NCBI GenBank assembly: GCA_030619685.1
Contig: JAUXAX010000023.1
Coordinates: 1 to 29,736, forward strand
Source of the DNA: Dehalococcoidia bacterium
Lineage (GTDB): Bacteria > Chloroflexota > Dehalococcoidia > SZUA-161
Length of the DNA stretch: 29,736 nucleotides
Direction: 5' to 3'
Positions 14,988-22,512 of this stretch are shown piece by piece. Each line of letters begins with the position of its first letter. Position 1 is the stretch's first letter. Below the pieces are notes generated by a model. It ran no database searches and was not told where the DNA came from. It saw nothing but the letters and a program-made list of their open reading frames with translations. The translations under genes were made by a program, and so were the position numbers.

Positions 14988-17900
14988 GTGCAAGAAATGA
15001 AATGCCCAAAATGCCAGTTTGATAATCCGGACGATGCCAAATTCTGCATAGGATGTGGTGGTCCGATGGAATTACGTTGTCCGAAATGCGGAGCCATAAC
15101 GCCAGCTGCAGGGAGATTCTGCAAGGAATGCGGCCACGACCTGAGATCGGCCGTTGCAGCTCCCCCTCTGGGCCTCTCCTTTGAAGAGAAACTAGACAAG
15201 ATCCAGCGCTACCTGCCGGGAGGGCTCACCGAGAAGATACTGGCCCAGCGAGGGAAGATCGAGGGTGAGCGCAAGCAGGTCACTGTGATGTTCTGCGACA
15301 TGCAGGGATTCACACCCCTCTCCGAGGAGCTCGGCCGTGAGAGGGTCTACTCCATCATGGATGAGGTCTTCGAGATCCTGATCCACAAGGTAATCGACTA
15401 CGGCGGCACCGTCAACAAGATGACCGGAGACGGCATCATGGCCCTGTTTGGAGCTCCCATCGCCGTGGAGGATGCCCCCCAAAGGGCCATCCGCTCGGCT
15501 CTGGCCATTCAGAGGGAGATGACCAGGTTCAGCAATCGTCTAAAGAGCGAAAGCGGGATAGGCCCGATAAGGATGCGTATCGGCATCAACACCGGCCCTG
15601 TTGTGGTCGGCAGCCTGGGGAATGACCTTCGGGTAGAGTTCACGGCAATGGGGGATACGGTGAACCTGGCCTCCAGGATGGAGGGGCTGGCGGAGCCGGA
15701 CACTATCTATGTCACCGAGGAGACCTTCAAGCTCACCGAGGGGCTTTTCCGGTTTGAGGCGTTGGGCGAGAGGCAGGTCAAGGGCAAGAAGGCGCCGGTC
15801 AAGGCCTATCGAGTGATCGCCCCCAGCACTAGGAGGACGAGGTTTGACGTAAGCGCGGAGCGGGGCCTGACGCCCTTCGTCGGCCGGGAGAGGGAGCTTG
15901 AGCTGCTGCTGGATGGCTTTGAGAGAGCCAAAGCAGGCAGGGGCCAGGCCTTCTCCATCATGGGCGAGGCCGGGGTAGGCAAGTCCAGGCTGCTATATGA
16001 GTTCAGAAAGGCCATAGCCAACGAGGACGTTATCTTCCTGGAGGGCAGGTGCCTCTCGTACAGCAGCGGAGTGGCCTATCATCCGATAATAGACCTCCTG
16101 AAGTCAACCTTCGATATCAGAGAGGGTGACGAGGACCACCAGGTCAGGGATAGGGTGCAAAGGGGCCTGAAGGAACTAGGGGCAGACGAGGCCTCCACCC
16201 TTCCCTATATCCTCGAGCTGCTATCGGTCAAGGACAGCGGAGTAGACGCCATAAGCATGAGCCCGGAAGCCAGGAAAGATCGGATCACGGAGGCGGTGAA
16301 GCGAATTGTGCTGAAGGGTGCGGAGATAAGGCCCCTGATCATGGCCGTTGAGGACTTCCACTGGATAGACAGGAGCTCTGAGGAGTTCGCGAAGTATCTG
16401 TTGGAGGGCATATCAGGGGCACGGGTCCTCCTGATATTCAGCTACCGGCCTGAGTTTGTGCCCACCTGGGGAGGGAGGTCCTATCACAGCCAGGTAACCC
16501 TGAATCGGCTTTCCAACCGCGAGAGCCTGGCAATGGTAGCTCATCTCCTGGGTACGGAGGAAATAGAGCGGGACCTTGAGGAGTTGGTCCTGGAGAAGAC
16601 GGAAGGGATCCCCTTCTTCATCGAGGAGTTCATGAAGTCCCTTAGAGACCTGGGCATGATCGAGAGGAAGGATGGTGCTTACTATCTAGCCAAGGATATT
16701 AGTGATGTGACCATACCGAGCACGATTCAGGACGTCATCGTGGCCAGGGTTGACTCTCTGCCCGATGTGGCCAAGGGTGTCCTTCAGACGGGGTCTGCGA
16801 TCGAGAGGGAGTTCAGCTACGAGCTGATAAAGCGAGTGACGGGCATGTCAGAAGGGGAACTACTTTCCCACCTGTCGGCGTTGAGGGACTCAGAGCTTCT
16901 CTATGAAAGAGGGATATATCCCCAATCGACCTATATCTTCAAGCATGCCCTGACCCGTGAGGTGGTGTATGATTCGATACTGACCACGAGGAAGAAGATG
17001 CTTCATGTCGACATAGGCGACGCCATTGAGGAGGTCTACAAAGACAACCTGGATGAGCATTATGCAGTACTGGCTGAGCACTATATCGCAGGTGAGAGCT
17101 ACGAGAAGGGGGCTGCGTACTGCCGATTGGCAGCAAGGAAAGCTGAGAAAGCAGGGGCACTTAACGATGCGATTGCCTATACTGAGAAAAGAATAGCTTG
17201 TCTTGAGAAACTGCCTCAGACGGAGGATGTCCAGAGGAAGATAGTAGATGCACGGACAGCTGTAGGGCTCCATCATATTCAGCTGAATCATCATGTTGAG
17301 GCAAAAGAGGTTGTTGAGCCGGTAGTTGATTTGGCTCTGGAGCGTGGCTATGAAAGGAGACTTTCCCAAATATATTGCATATTGGGATCCTATAGCTACT
17401 TGGTTGAGGATGATTTCCCCAAGGCTTTCAAATACTTGGAGGATGCTTTAAAGATCGCCGAGGAGCTGAATGATACTATCTCATTGGCAATGGCAAATTG
17501 GTGGTTGGGACTAGCGCAGTCTTATATCTGTGATTATGAAAGAGCGCTTTATCATATGGAGAAAACATATGAGATCAATGTGGCGGGAAATGTCCTCTGG
17601 GGCATATCAATGATGAATAGTATGATAGGTGTTTGGGTTTATGATTTTCAGGGAAGGATTGATCTTGGTTATTGTGCGACTGATCATGCACTGCGGATAG
17701 CCGATGAGAGCGGTGACATCCTTTCAAAGGCGTGGGCGCATAATTTCCATGGGTTCTCTTGCTATTGCAAGGGGTCTCTGGAAGAGTCAGAGGATCTGCT
17801 CTTGAAGGGAATCGATTTTTGTCAAAGTATCGACCTTGTTGCGCACGTTTTCCTGGGAAATCTCTGGTTGAGTGATACCTACTTTGATATGGGAGAATAC

Positions 17901-18362
17901 AGGCAATCTCAGGATTGTATTGAAAAAGCGATTTTGTTGTATGAACGGTACAAACCTCTTCCCCCTTGGATGAACTTGGGCAAAATAGCCTTAGCACGGG
18001 CAAAGGTGATGAATAACGAAAAGGATATAGACCTGAATGAGATATTCAAATGTTACGAGGATAATAGATGGAGGGTATTTGAAGGCCAGATGTCAAGATA
18101 CATAGGCGAGATTCTATTGAACATGGATGACAAGCATGTGTCTGAGGCGGAGGACTGGATCAAAAAGGCCATCGAAGCGGATACCAGAAATGGCATGATG
18201 TGGCATCTGGCCCGGGACCACGCCGTCTACGCCGAGCTGTACAAACGGAAAAGCGACACGCCGAAGGCGAAAGAGAACCTCACCAGAGCAATGGAGATCT
18301 TCAAGGAATGCGGCGCCGACGGGTGGGTGGAGAAAACCCAGGAAGCGTTGGCAGCTATCTAG
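14988..18362 (+). CDS. zinc-ribbon, class III nucleotide cyclase, AAA-type ATPase and TPR signalling protein
   Basis: A 1124-residue cytoplasmic multidomain protein. Residues 6-49 form two zinc ribbons (four C-x2-C pairs). Residues 95-280 are a class III adenylate/guanylate cyclase domain with the metal aspartates D104 and D148, K144, and N226-x3-R230, so the active site looks complete. A STAND-like ATPase follows, with Walker A G-E-A-G-V-G-K-S at 326-333 and Walker B-like L-I-M-A-V-E-D-F-H-W-I-D near 450. The region from about 690 to the end is helical TPR-type repeats. Such proteins couple ligand or protein binding by the TPR region to ATPase switching and cyclase output. The start is either GTG 14988 or ATG 14997; neither has a strong ribosome-binding site. 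The methyltransferase begins 57 bases downstream. Confidence 0.92.
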   Translation: MQEMKCPKCQFDNPDDAKFCIGCGGPMELRCPKCGAITPAAGRFCKECGHDLRSAVAAPPLGLSFEEKLDKIQRYLPGGLTEKILAQRGKIEGERKQVTVMFCDMQGFTPLSEELGRERVYSIMDEVFEILIHKVIDYGGTVNKMTGDGIMALFGAPIAVEDAPQRAIRSALAIQREMTRFSNRLKSESGIGPIRMRIGINTGPVVVGSLGNDLRVEFTAMGDTVNLASRMEGLAEPDTIYVTEETFKLTEGLFRFEALGERQVKGKKAPVKAYRVIAPSTRRTRFDVSAERGLTPFVGRERELELLLDGFERAKAGRGQAFSIMGEAGVGKSRLLYEFRKAIANEDVIFLEGRCLSYSSGVAYHPIIDLLKSTFDIREGDEDHQVRDRVQRGLKELGADEASTLPYILELLSVKDSGVDAISMSPEARKDRITEAVKRIVLKGAEIRPLIMAVEDFHWIDRSSEEFAKYLLEGISGARVLLIFSYRPEFVPTWGGRSYHSQVTLNRLSNRESLAMVAHLLGTEEIERDLEELVLEKTEGIPFFIEEFMKSLRDLGMIERKDGAYYLAKDISDVTIPSTIQDVIVARVDSLPDVAKGVLQTGSAIEREFSYELIKRVTGMSEGELLSHLSALRDSELLYERGIYPQSTYIFKHALTREVVYDSILTTRKKMLHVDIGDAIEEVYKDNLDEHYAVLAEHYIAGESYEKGAAYCRLAARKAEKAGALNDAIAYTEKRIACLEKLPQTEDVQRKIVDARTAVGLHHIQLNHHVEAKEVVEPVVDLALERGYERRLSQIYCILGSYSYLVEDDFPKAFKYLEDALKIAEELNDTISLAMANWWLGLAQSYICDYERALYHMEKTYEINVAGNVLWGISMMNSMIGVWVYDFQGRIDLGYCATDHALRIADESGDILSKAWAHNFHGFSCYCKGSLEESEDLLLKGIDFCQSIDLVAHVFLGNLWLSDTYFDMGEYRQSQDCIEKAILLYERYKPLPPWMNLGKIALARAKVMNNEKDIDLNEIFKCYEDNRWRVFEGQMSRYIGEILLNMDDKHVSEAEDWIKKAIEADTRNGMMWHLARDHAVYAELYKRKSDTPKAKENLTRAMEIFKECGADGWVEKTQEALAAI

Positions 18363-18419
18363 GATCAAGACAGAAGCAACCCTGCTCCCACAAATGGCAT
18401 CAACCCAAGGAGGAGTGAC

Positions 18420-19469
18420 GTGACCGAGATCACCCTAGAAGAACAACAGGAAAAGCTATATGGTTATGAAAAAGGGTACCACGCCATGCATCTGATGAAT
18501 GCAGGAGTCGAGCTTGGCTTGTTTCAGTTGCTCAATACCCTTGAGGGCTTTGCCAGCTCTGATGACTTGGCTGGTCGGCTGGGTCTTCATGAGCCCTATG
18601 TGAGGATTTGGTGCCAAACGGCCTACCATCTGGGAATCCTCGATTGCGACGAGCTTGGCAGATACAGGCTTGCGCCTAACATAGGCACTCTGCTGAGTGA
18701 CACTACGAGCCCTTACTACTTCGGGCACAGGGCGAGATTTGTAATTACTCATCTTGCAGAGGGTTTCAAGACCTACCCCGAGGATCTCAGAAACGGAAAT
18801 AGTCATTTCTATGATGATCTCGAAGGTGATCAGGGAAGGCAGTTTTCGAGGGATGTAAAAGCCCTGTCCAATCAGATGGTGCCTATAGCTTTCACATACG
18901 TGGTCATTCCCAGGATTCCAGGGTTGAAGGAAAAGCTGAGCGCTGGTGCCAGGGTCTTGGATGTTGGATGTGGGTCAGGACTTCTGATGATCCGACTGGC
19001 TCAAGCTTTCCCCAATTGCGAGTTCGTGGGGATCGAAGTTGATCGATTCGCCGTCGAAGATGCCCAGAGGGGCATCAAAGACAATAGATTGGAAGATCGA
19101 GTATTAGCCCTGTTGGTCAACGCAGCCGGTATGGATTATGATGGAGAATTTGATCTAGTAACTATGGGCTTTGTGCTGCACGAAATATCTGCTGAACTAA
19201 AACGCACCTCGCTGGCTAACTGTTATAGGGCCCTGAAGGCTTCGGGGGAGATAGCGATTCTTGACTTCGCCTATCCAGAAACACTGGAAGATTTCAGAAG
19301 CCCCAAGTATTCACTTGGCATCATGGACCAATTCTTCGAAACAACGTGGGGCAGTCAGCATCTCTCCTCCGCAGCAAGACATCAGCTTCTCATGGACCAT
19401 GGGTTCAAGAATCCTGCAACAATCGCGATAGCCGGTGGCTCTCTTGAAGCGACTCATGCCAGGAAATAG
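18420..19469 (+). CDS. class I SAM-dependent methyltransferase with N-terminal winged-helix dimerisation domain
   Basis: A 349-residue protein. Residues 15-95 resemble the helical winged-helix region used by small-molecule O-methyltransferases for dimerisation. It has G-V-E-L-G-L-F-x-L-L, D-D-L-A-G-R-L-G-L and a Y-R-L-A-P strand. The SAM-binding Rossmann domain starts with A-R-V-L-D181-V-G-C-G-S-G and continues with V-G-I-E-V-D and a V-T-M-G-F-V-L-H-E-I strand that carries the usual general-base histidine position. The substrate cannot be read from the sequence. A strong AAGGAGG lies about seven bases before the GTG at 18420. It follows the cyclase-ATPase gene closely and is probably co-transcribed, which suggests a signalling or secondary-metabolite role. 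Confidence 0.88.
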   Translation: MTEITLEEQQEKLYGYEKGYHAMHLMNAGVELGLFQLLNTLEGFASSDDLAGRLGLHEPYVRIWCQTAYHLGILDCDELGRYRLAPNIGTLLSDTTSPYYFGHRARFVITHLAEGFKTYPEDLRNGNSHFYDDLEGDQGRQFSRDVKALSNQMVPIAFTYVVIPRIPGLKEKLSAGARVLDVGCGSGLLMIRLAQAFPNCEFVGIEVDRFAVEDAQRGIKDNRLEDRVLALLVNAAGMDYDGEFDLVTMGFVLHEISAELKRTSLANCYRALKASGEIAILDFAYPETLEDFRSPKYSLGIMDQFFETTWGSQHLSSAARHQLLMDHGFKNPATIAIAGGSLEATHARK

Positions 19470-19633
19470 GACTAGATAGGCAAGCGGACCCGGCCCGACC
19501 ACACAAGAGTCCAGATTGTTCAATCGGGACAACAATTGTGCATTTGGTTCAATCAGGTTGCTTCGCGATACCCAGCGAGGGCGGTGCATCTGGGGTATGG
19601 CTAGAAGAACCACTGAATAGCGGTCGACGCTAA

Positions 19634-20053
19634 CTAGACAGGGGAAAAAAGAGGCAAAAGGGGTTGTCTAGCGCCCGGTGTCTAGTATCTGGACTAGACA
19701 AAAGGTGAGGTTATCGGCGGTAGCCTTTGTGCATTGGCTTAGCGCCGACTAAGTGAGGTTCTTTGGCTCCATGAAAACGATCGAGCTAGACAAACAGAAA
19801 GGAAGCAATTTTTGGCTGTCTAGCGTTGGTTGTCTAGCAGCTTTTCGAAGCTGTTAGCTTCCTAGACAGCTGTCTATTTTGTCTAGTTTTTGTCTAGCTC
19901 CAGCTTCAATCAACTAAACAGAACTAAACAAAGTGAAGCTGGACAGAGCTAGACAGATGTCTAGTTGCGTTGGTCTCGTAGCTTTCGGAGGTTGTTAGCT
20001 CACTAGACAGACTTGTCTAGTTTGTCTAGTTGCAGCACTAGAGAGGTGTCTAT
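19634..20053. repeat. iteron-like array of TGTCTAG/CTAGACA heptamers
   Basis: In 420 bases I count 15 exact heptamers. Six are CTAGACA (starts 19634, 19694, 19786, 19862, 19949, 20003). Nine are TGTCTAG (19665, 19679, 19817, 19831, 19880, 19891, 19958, 20014, 20023). Two more read TGTCTAT (19871, 20047). Several form head-to-head pairs, for example at 19949-19964 and 20003-20020; others are direct pairs 14 bases apart. A longer degenerate unit (ttggt...tagctt...tgttagct...tagacag) repeats with a period near 144 bases. The last copy overlaps a TATAAT. The array lies outside the element's coding operon and looks like an initiator- or partition-protein binding region. Confidence 0.8.
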
Positions 20054-20210
20054 AATGTTCAATCCAGCACTAAAATAGGCTGGGCCGTATTGGGAAAAAT
20101 GATGGACGCGCGCTCAGGCCACCTCCAGAAAACGCCCAGCTTTTGATCTCAGGTCCTCGTTTTTAGCTTCGGGCTGAAGCTGACGGGGGCTTGAAGCTGA
20201 GGAAGGCAAA

Positions 20211-20249
20211 AAGAGAGACCTAGATCCCGACAGGATCTAGGTCTCTCTT
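20211..20249 (-). terminator. rho-independent terminator of the element operon
   Basis: A perfect 17-base-pair stem (20211-20227 with 20233-20249) around the loop CGACA. On the minus strand it is followed by a run of five T. It lies 20 bases after the last minus-strand gene and closes the operon. Confidence 0.85.
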
Positions 20250-20268
20250 GCTCTATGGCCCTCAGTTA

Positions 20269-20757
20269 TCAAGCTACGGGCTCGTACTCAGCTTCAACCA
20301 CCAGGGCAAGCTCCACCTGCTTTGGAGCCCTAGCCTTGGCCTCTTCCTTGGCCTGCCGTCTCTCAGCTCGTTGCCTTTCCAGCCGTGCCTTCACCCTGGC
20401 GTTCCAGAGCCATTGCCTGAACTCGGTGAGCATGCGCATCTCCTGGTCCTCCAGGTGGTCCCGACGGAGATCCTCTGTCATCAGGTCGGGTTTGTACTGA
20501 GTCATGGCGTACATGTAGATGCGTACCCACTCCGAGCTCACCGGCCTCTCCAGAGTGACCGTCATGAGGTAGGCGCATACCTCTGGCCAGGTGGCCACGC
20601 CCTCCTCCCCCTTCATCAGTTGCCCCAGGCGATAAATGGTGATGTCGCCCTTGAGGCTGTCTGGGACAGAATCTCCCCACCCGCCTGGCCACACAATGAT
20701 GGGGTCTGTCATGGCGCCGACCAGGGCGTCGATCGACTTCTCTCTTTGGTCTTCCAG
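20269..20757 (-). CDS. element protein of unknown function
   Basis: A protein of about 162 residues. Its N-terminal half contains W-P-G-G-W-G-D-S-V-P and a mixed alpha/beta segment; the C-terminal third is a highly charged helix rich in R, E, K and A. I know no family for it. The frame is open to a TTG at 20796, but a perfect AAAGGAGGTGAT lies inside it at 20773-20764. Eight bases after the AGGAGG the first in-frame near-start codon is CTG at 20757, which I take as the likely start. It is the last gene of the minus-strand operon, 16 bases after its upstream neighbour, and is followed directly by the terminator. Confidence 0.6.
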   Translation of the reverse strand: MEDQREKSIDALVGAMTDPIIVWPGGWGDSVPDSLKGDITIYRLGQLMKGEEGVATWPEVCAYLMTVTLERPVSSEWVRIYMYAMTQYKPDLMTEDLRRDHLEDQEMRMLTEFRQWLWNARVKARLERQRAERRQAKEEAKARAPKQVELALVVEAEYEPVA

Positions 20758-20812
20758 CTTAATCACCTCCTTTCCGGGCACAGGTTCCCCTTCCAAAAAT
20801 GTTGACTTAGCT

Positions 20813-21298
20813 CTACACCAGATTTAGTGTTGTCTGCACCGGCGGCTTGGCTGCCTCGACTCGCTGCAGGAACTCCTCATGCTCCTTCCTCGCGGGAAGG
20901 GTCAGGTCGGGGATACCCTGGATGTCGGGGCTGACCTGGCCATCCTTGACGCTACCGATGAGGGTAAAGTACCAGTTATGGAGCCAGTGCGTTTCGCGAG
21001 ACGCATTAGTGAATACCGTGAGCCTAAACGGTCTTTCACCGTACTTCGCCTCACCCATGTCGGTTTCTAGGGTGCAATCCTTATCGACTTCAAGGTGCCG
21101 GGCAGAGGTATAGACGTAGCTGCCAGCGTCATAGTCCTTGTGCAGCCCCCACAGCCCTTTGTGCTCCACTTTCGGCAAAAGCGAAAGCAGGGCCTTCGCA
21201 CTCTCCAGTAAGTCCTCAAGAGGGCAATGGTCGAGGTCACCGTATACTCCGCCCGTCGCCAGGTCGATATCAACCGCACCTGGGCGTAGCTTTGCCAC
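20813..21298 (-). CDS. element protein of unknown function
   Basis: A 161-residue protein that I do not recognise. It begins with an acidic L-x-x-L-L-E-S-A-K-A-L helix, followed by an aromatic, histidine- and tryptophan-containing middle (W-L-H-N-W-Y-F-T-L-I-G) that reads as beta strands. AGGAGG lies exactly seven bases before the GTG at 21298, the best-supported start in this operon. It ends 16 bases before the next gene's proposed ribosome-binding region. A structural or accessory phage role is possible but nothing in the sequence proves it. Confidence 0.65.
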   Translation of the reverse strand: MAKLRPGAVDIDLATGGVYGDLDHCPLEDLLESAKALLSLLPKVEHKGLWGLHKDYDAGSYVYTSARHLEVDKDCTLETDMGEAKYGERPFRLTVFTNASRETHWLHNWYFTLIGSVKDGQVSPDIQGIPDLTLPARKEHEEFLQRVEAAKPPVQTTLNLV

Positions 21299-21313
21299 AG
21301 TTTCACCTCCTTT

Positions 21314-21544
21314 CTATTCTTTTGCTTCCCAGCAAGGGCACTCGCATGGATCTTCATTGGTGCCGAGCACCTCGGTGCGGAACAGGTTCATCTGCCCAAA
21401 TTCCGCTATCTCCTCCAACTGGTACTTGCCAAGGTGCTTTGCCATCGCCTCAGATTTGCAGTTCACGCCGTCCTCTGGCCCGCTGGGGCTGGGGCCATAG
21501 TCGAAGCTGGCAGCGTGTTTGCAGGTTCCACATTGCTTCAGCAC
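21314..21544 (-). CDS. small cysteine-rich element protein
   Basis: A 76-residue protein with an N-terminal C-G-T-C-K-H-A motif, a middle cysteine (N-C-K-S) and a C-terminal C-E-C-P-C-W cluster. The arrangement fits a small zinc- or iron-sulfur-binding domain split between both ends. It has a GTG start at 21544, with GGGGG seven bases upstream. It lies 15 bases ahead of the 161-residue gene on the same transcript. No specific family is recognised. Confidence 0.6.
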   Translation of the reverse strand: MLKQCGTCKHAASFDYGPSPSGPEDGVNCKSEAMAKHLGKYQLEEIAEFGQMNLFRTEVLGTNEDPCECPCWEAKE

Positions 21545-21592
21545 TTCATCACCCCCTTTCTAGGCCCTTCCCGACTAGCCAGGTCGGGCCTC

Positions 21593-21889
21593 TTAATCGC
21601 TGAGCTGCAATTCAACCTGGGGCACAGCGTTGCGCTCCCTCTCGACCTCAGCTTTGGGAATGGCTTGCCTGGTGGACTCCACCCGATTCTTGAGCCTTCG
21701 AAGCACGGCGGCCAGGTCACTCTCAAGACCGCTCAGCTTCTGGTCGAGATACTGTGGAAGGTTGTGCCCTTGCCTTGCCATCCTGACCTCTGCCAGAGCT
21801 TCGGCCACGAAGGGTCTCATCTCCTCAATTCGCCGGTCTACCTTGTCCAGCCTCTCCCACACAGGGAGAGCTTTCCATGCTATCGCCAT
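21593..21889 (-). CDS. small helical element protein
   Basis: A 98-residue protein, largely helical and charged, with heptad-like leucine spacing (L-D-K-V-D-R-R-I-E-E-M, then L-D-Q-K-L-S-G-L-E-S-D-L-A-A-V-L-R-R-L). A coiled-coil oligomer is likely. AGGAGG lies eight bases before the ATG at 21889, which decides against the longer GTG form at 21898. It overlaps the 3' end of the SymE-like gene by 65 bases. Function unknown; scaffold or regulatory roles would fit. Confidence 0.6.
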   Translation of the reverse strand: MAIAWKALPVWERLDKVDRRIEEMRPFVAEALAEVRMARQGHNLPQYLDQKLSGLESDLAAVLRRLKNRVESTRQAIPKAEVERERNAVPQVELQLSD

Positions 21890-22094
21890 CGCTTTCACCT
21901 CCTTTCGCTGTGATTACGATTTGCCCCTCTGTAGCGGTAAGAATGGTCTCACTGCCAAAGTCGAAGCCAAATTCCTTGAGCCACTTCCCCGCTACTCGGA
22001 CAGACGGGACATACTCCTCGCCCTGGGGGAAACCAACAACCTTCAAAAGCTTTCCCCCGCTCGCTCGCTGAGCTTGATAGCTCAAGCGTTTCAC
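21825..22094 (-). CDS. SymE/AbrB-like small protein
   Basis: An 89-residue protein. Its middle, G-F-P-Q-G-E-E-Y-V-P-S-V-R-V-A-G-K-W-L-K-E-F-G-F followed by a short strand and E-G-Q-I-V-I, matches the swapped-hairpin AbrB-type fold of SymE-family proteins. E. coli SymE is an SOS-induced toxin; phage and element homologues are mostly unstudied and may be DNA-binding regulators. GGGGG eight bases before the GTG at 22094 supports this start over the 22166 one. The C-terminal 20 residues run into the next gene and are probably unstructured. Confidence 0.6.
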   Translation of the reverse strand: MKRLSYQAQRASGGKLLKVVGFPQGEEYVPSVRVAGKWLKEFGFDFGSETILTATEGQIVITAKGGESDGDSMESSPCVGEAGQGRPAN

Positions 22095-22162
22095 CCTTCT
22101 CACCCCCTTTCTCTGGGCATACCTTCCCCTTCCCGATAAGTCGGGCTGATGTGCTAGGAGCT

Positions 22163-22357
22163 TCACAAAGCGGACTCGACCTCGACTTCGTACACGCCAG
22201 CATCATTTAGGGAGTTATGCTCCCCCTTCCCATTGCGCTCTATACAAAGCTCTTTATCGACCTCAACAAGTGCGCTCCCAGCACCCTCCTCATTCTCGAA
22301 CGCTCTTACCGTCTGGATAACCCCACGGTAGACGCCGACAATCACGGATATTCTCAC
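22163..22357 (-). CDS. small element protein of unknown function
   Basis: A 64-residue protein with two hydrophobic strands at the start (I-S-V-I-V-G-V-Y-R-G-V-I) and an acidic C-terminus. It has a GTG start at 22357 with GGGGGG nine bases upstream. It is the first gene after the terminators that follow the clamp gene, so it may open a separate late transcript. Family unknown. Confidence 0.5.
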   Translation of the reverse strand: MRISVIVGVYRGVIQTVRAFENEEGAGSALVEVDKELCIERNGKGEHNSLNDAGVYEVEVESAL

Positions 22358-22396
22358 CGCCGTTCACCCCCCTTCTAGGCAGACTGGGCAAACAAA

Positions 22397-22438
22397 CAGG
22401 GGGTTTGCCTCCCACGCTTTGGGGAAGCAAACCCCCTG
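22397..22438. other. long GC-rich hairpin
   Basis: CAGGGGGTTTGC and GCAAACCCCCTG form a perfect 12-base-pair stem around an 18-base loop. It lies immediately next to the terminator at 22449-22472, and on the plus strand is followed by a short A-run. It may stabilise the end of the upstream transcript or act as a leader structure for the downstream genes. Confidence 0.5.
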
Positions 22439-22448
22439 AAAAAAGCAA

Positions 22449-22472
22449 AAAAGCGGGGCAATCCCCGCTTTT
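22449..22472 (-). terminator. terminator after the DnaN-like gene
   Basis: AAAAGCGGGG pairs with CCCCGCTTTT around a four-base loop, with T-rich tails on both strands (minus-strand tail TTTTTTGCTTTTTT). It lies 40 bases after the clamp gene's stop and works in either direction. Confidence 0.8.
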
Positions 22473-22512
22473 CTGCGTGGCTTCTTTGGTCGGGCTTACG
22501 CTCGGTTATAGG

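Noticed and set aside
19634..20053. Heptamer array as a CRISPR locus
   Set aside because: Repeats are seven bases, occur in both orientations and have irregular short spacings; there are no unique spacers or cas genes.
20030..20056. Plus-strand promoter TTGCAG...TATAAT at the end of the heptamer array
   Set aside because: The spacer is only 15 bases and no gene follows on the plus strand; the TATAAT is part of the last heptamer variant. A small antisense RNA is not excluded.
20248..20805. Long plus-strand frames opposite the element genes, 20248-23767
   Set aside because: They are shadows of minus-strand genes that have strong ribosome-binding sites and terminators.
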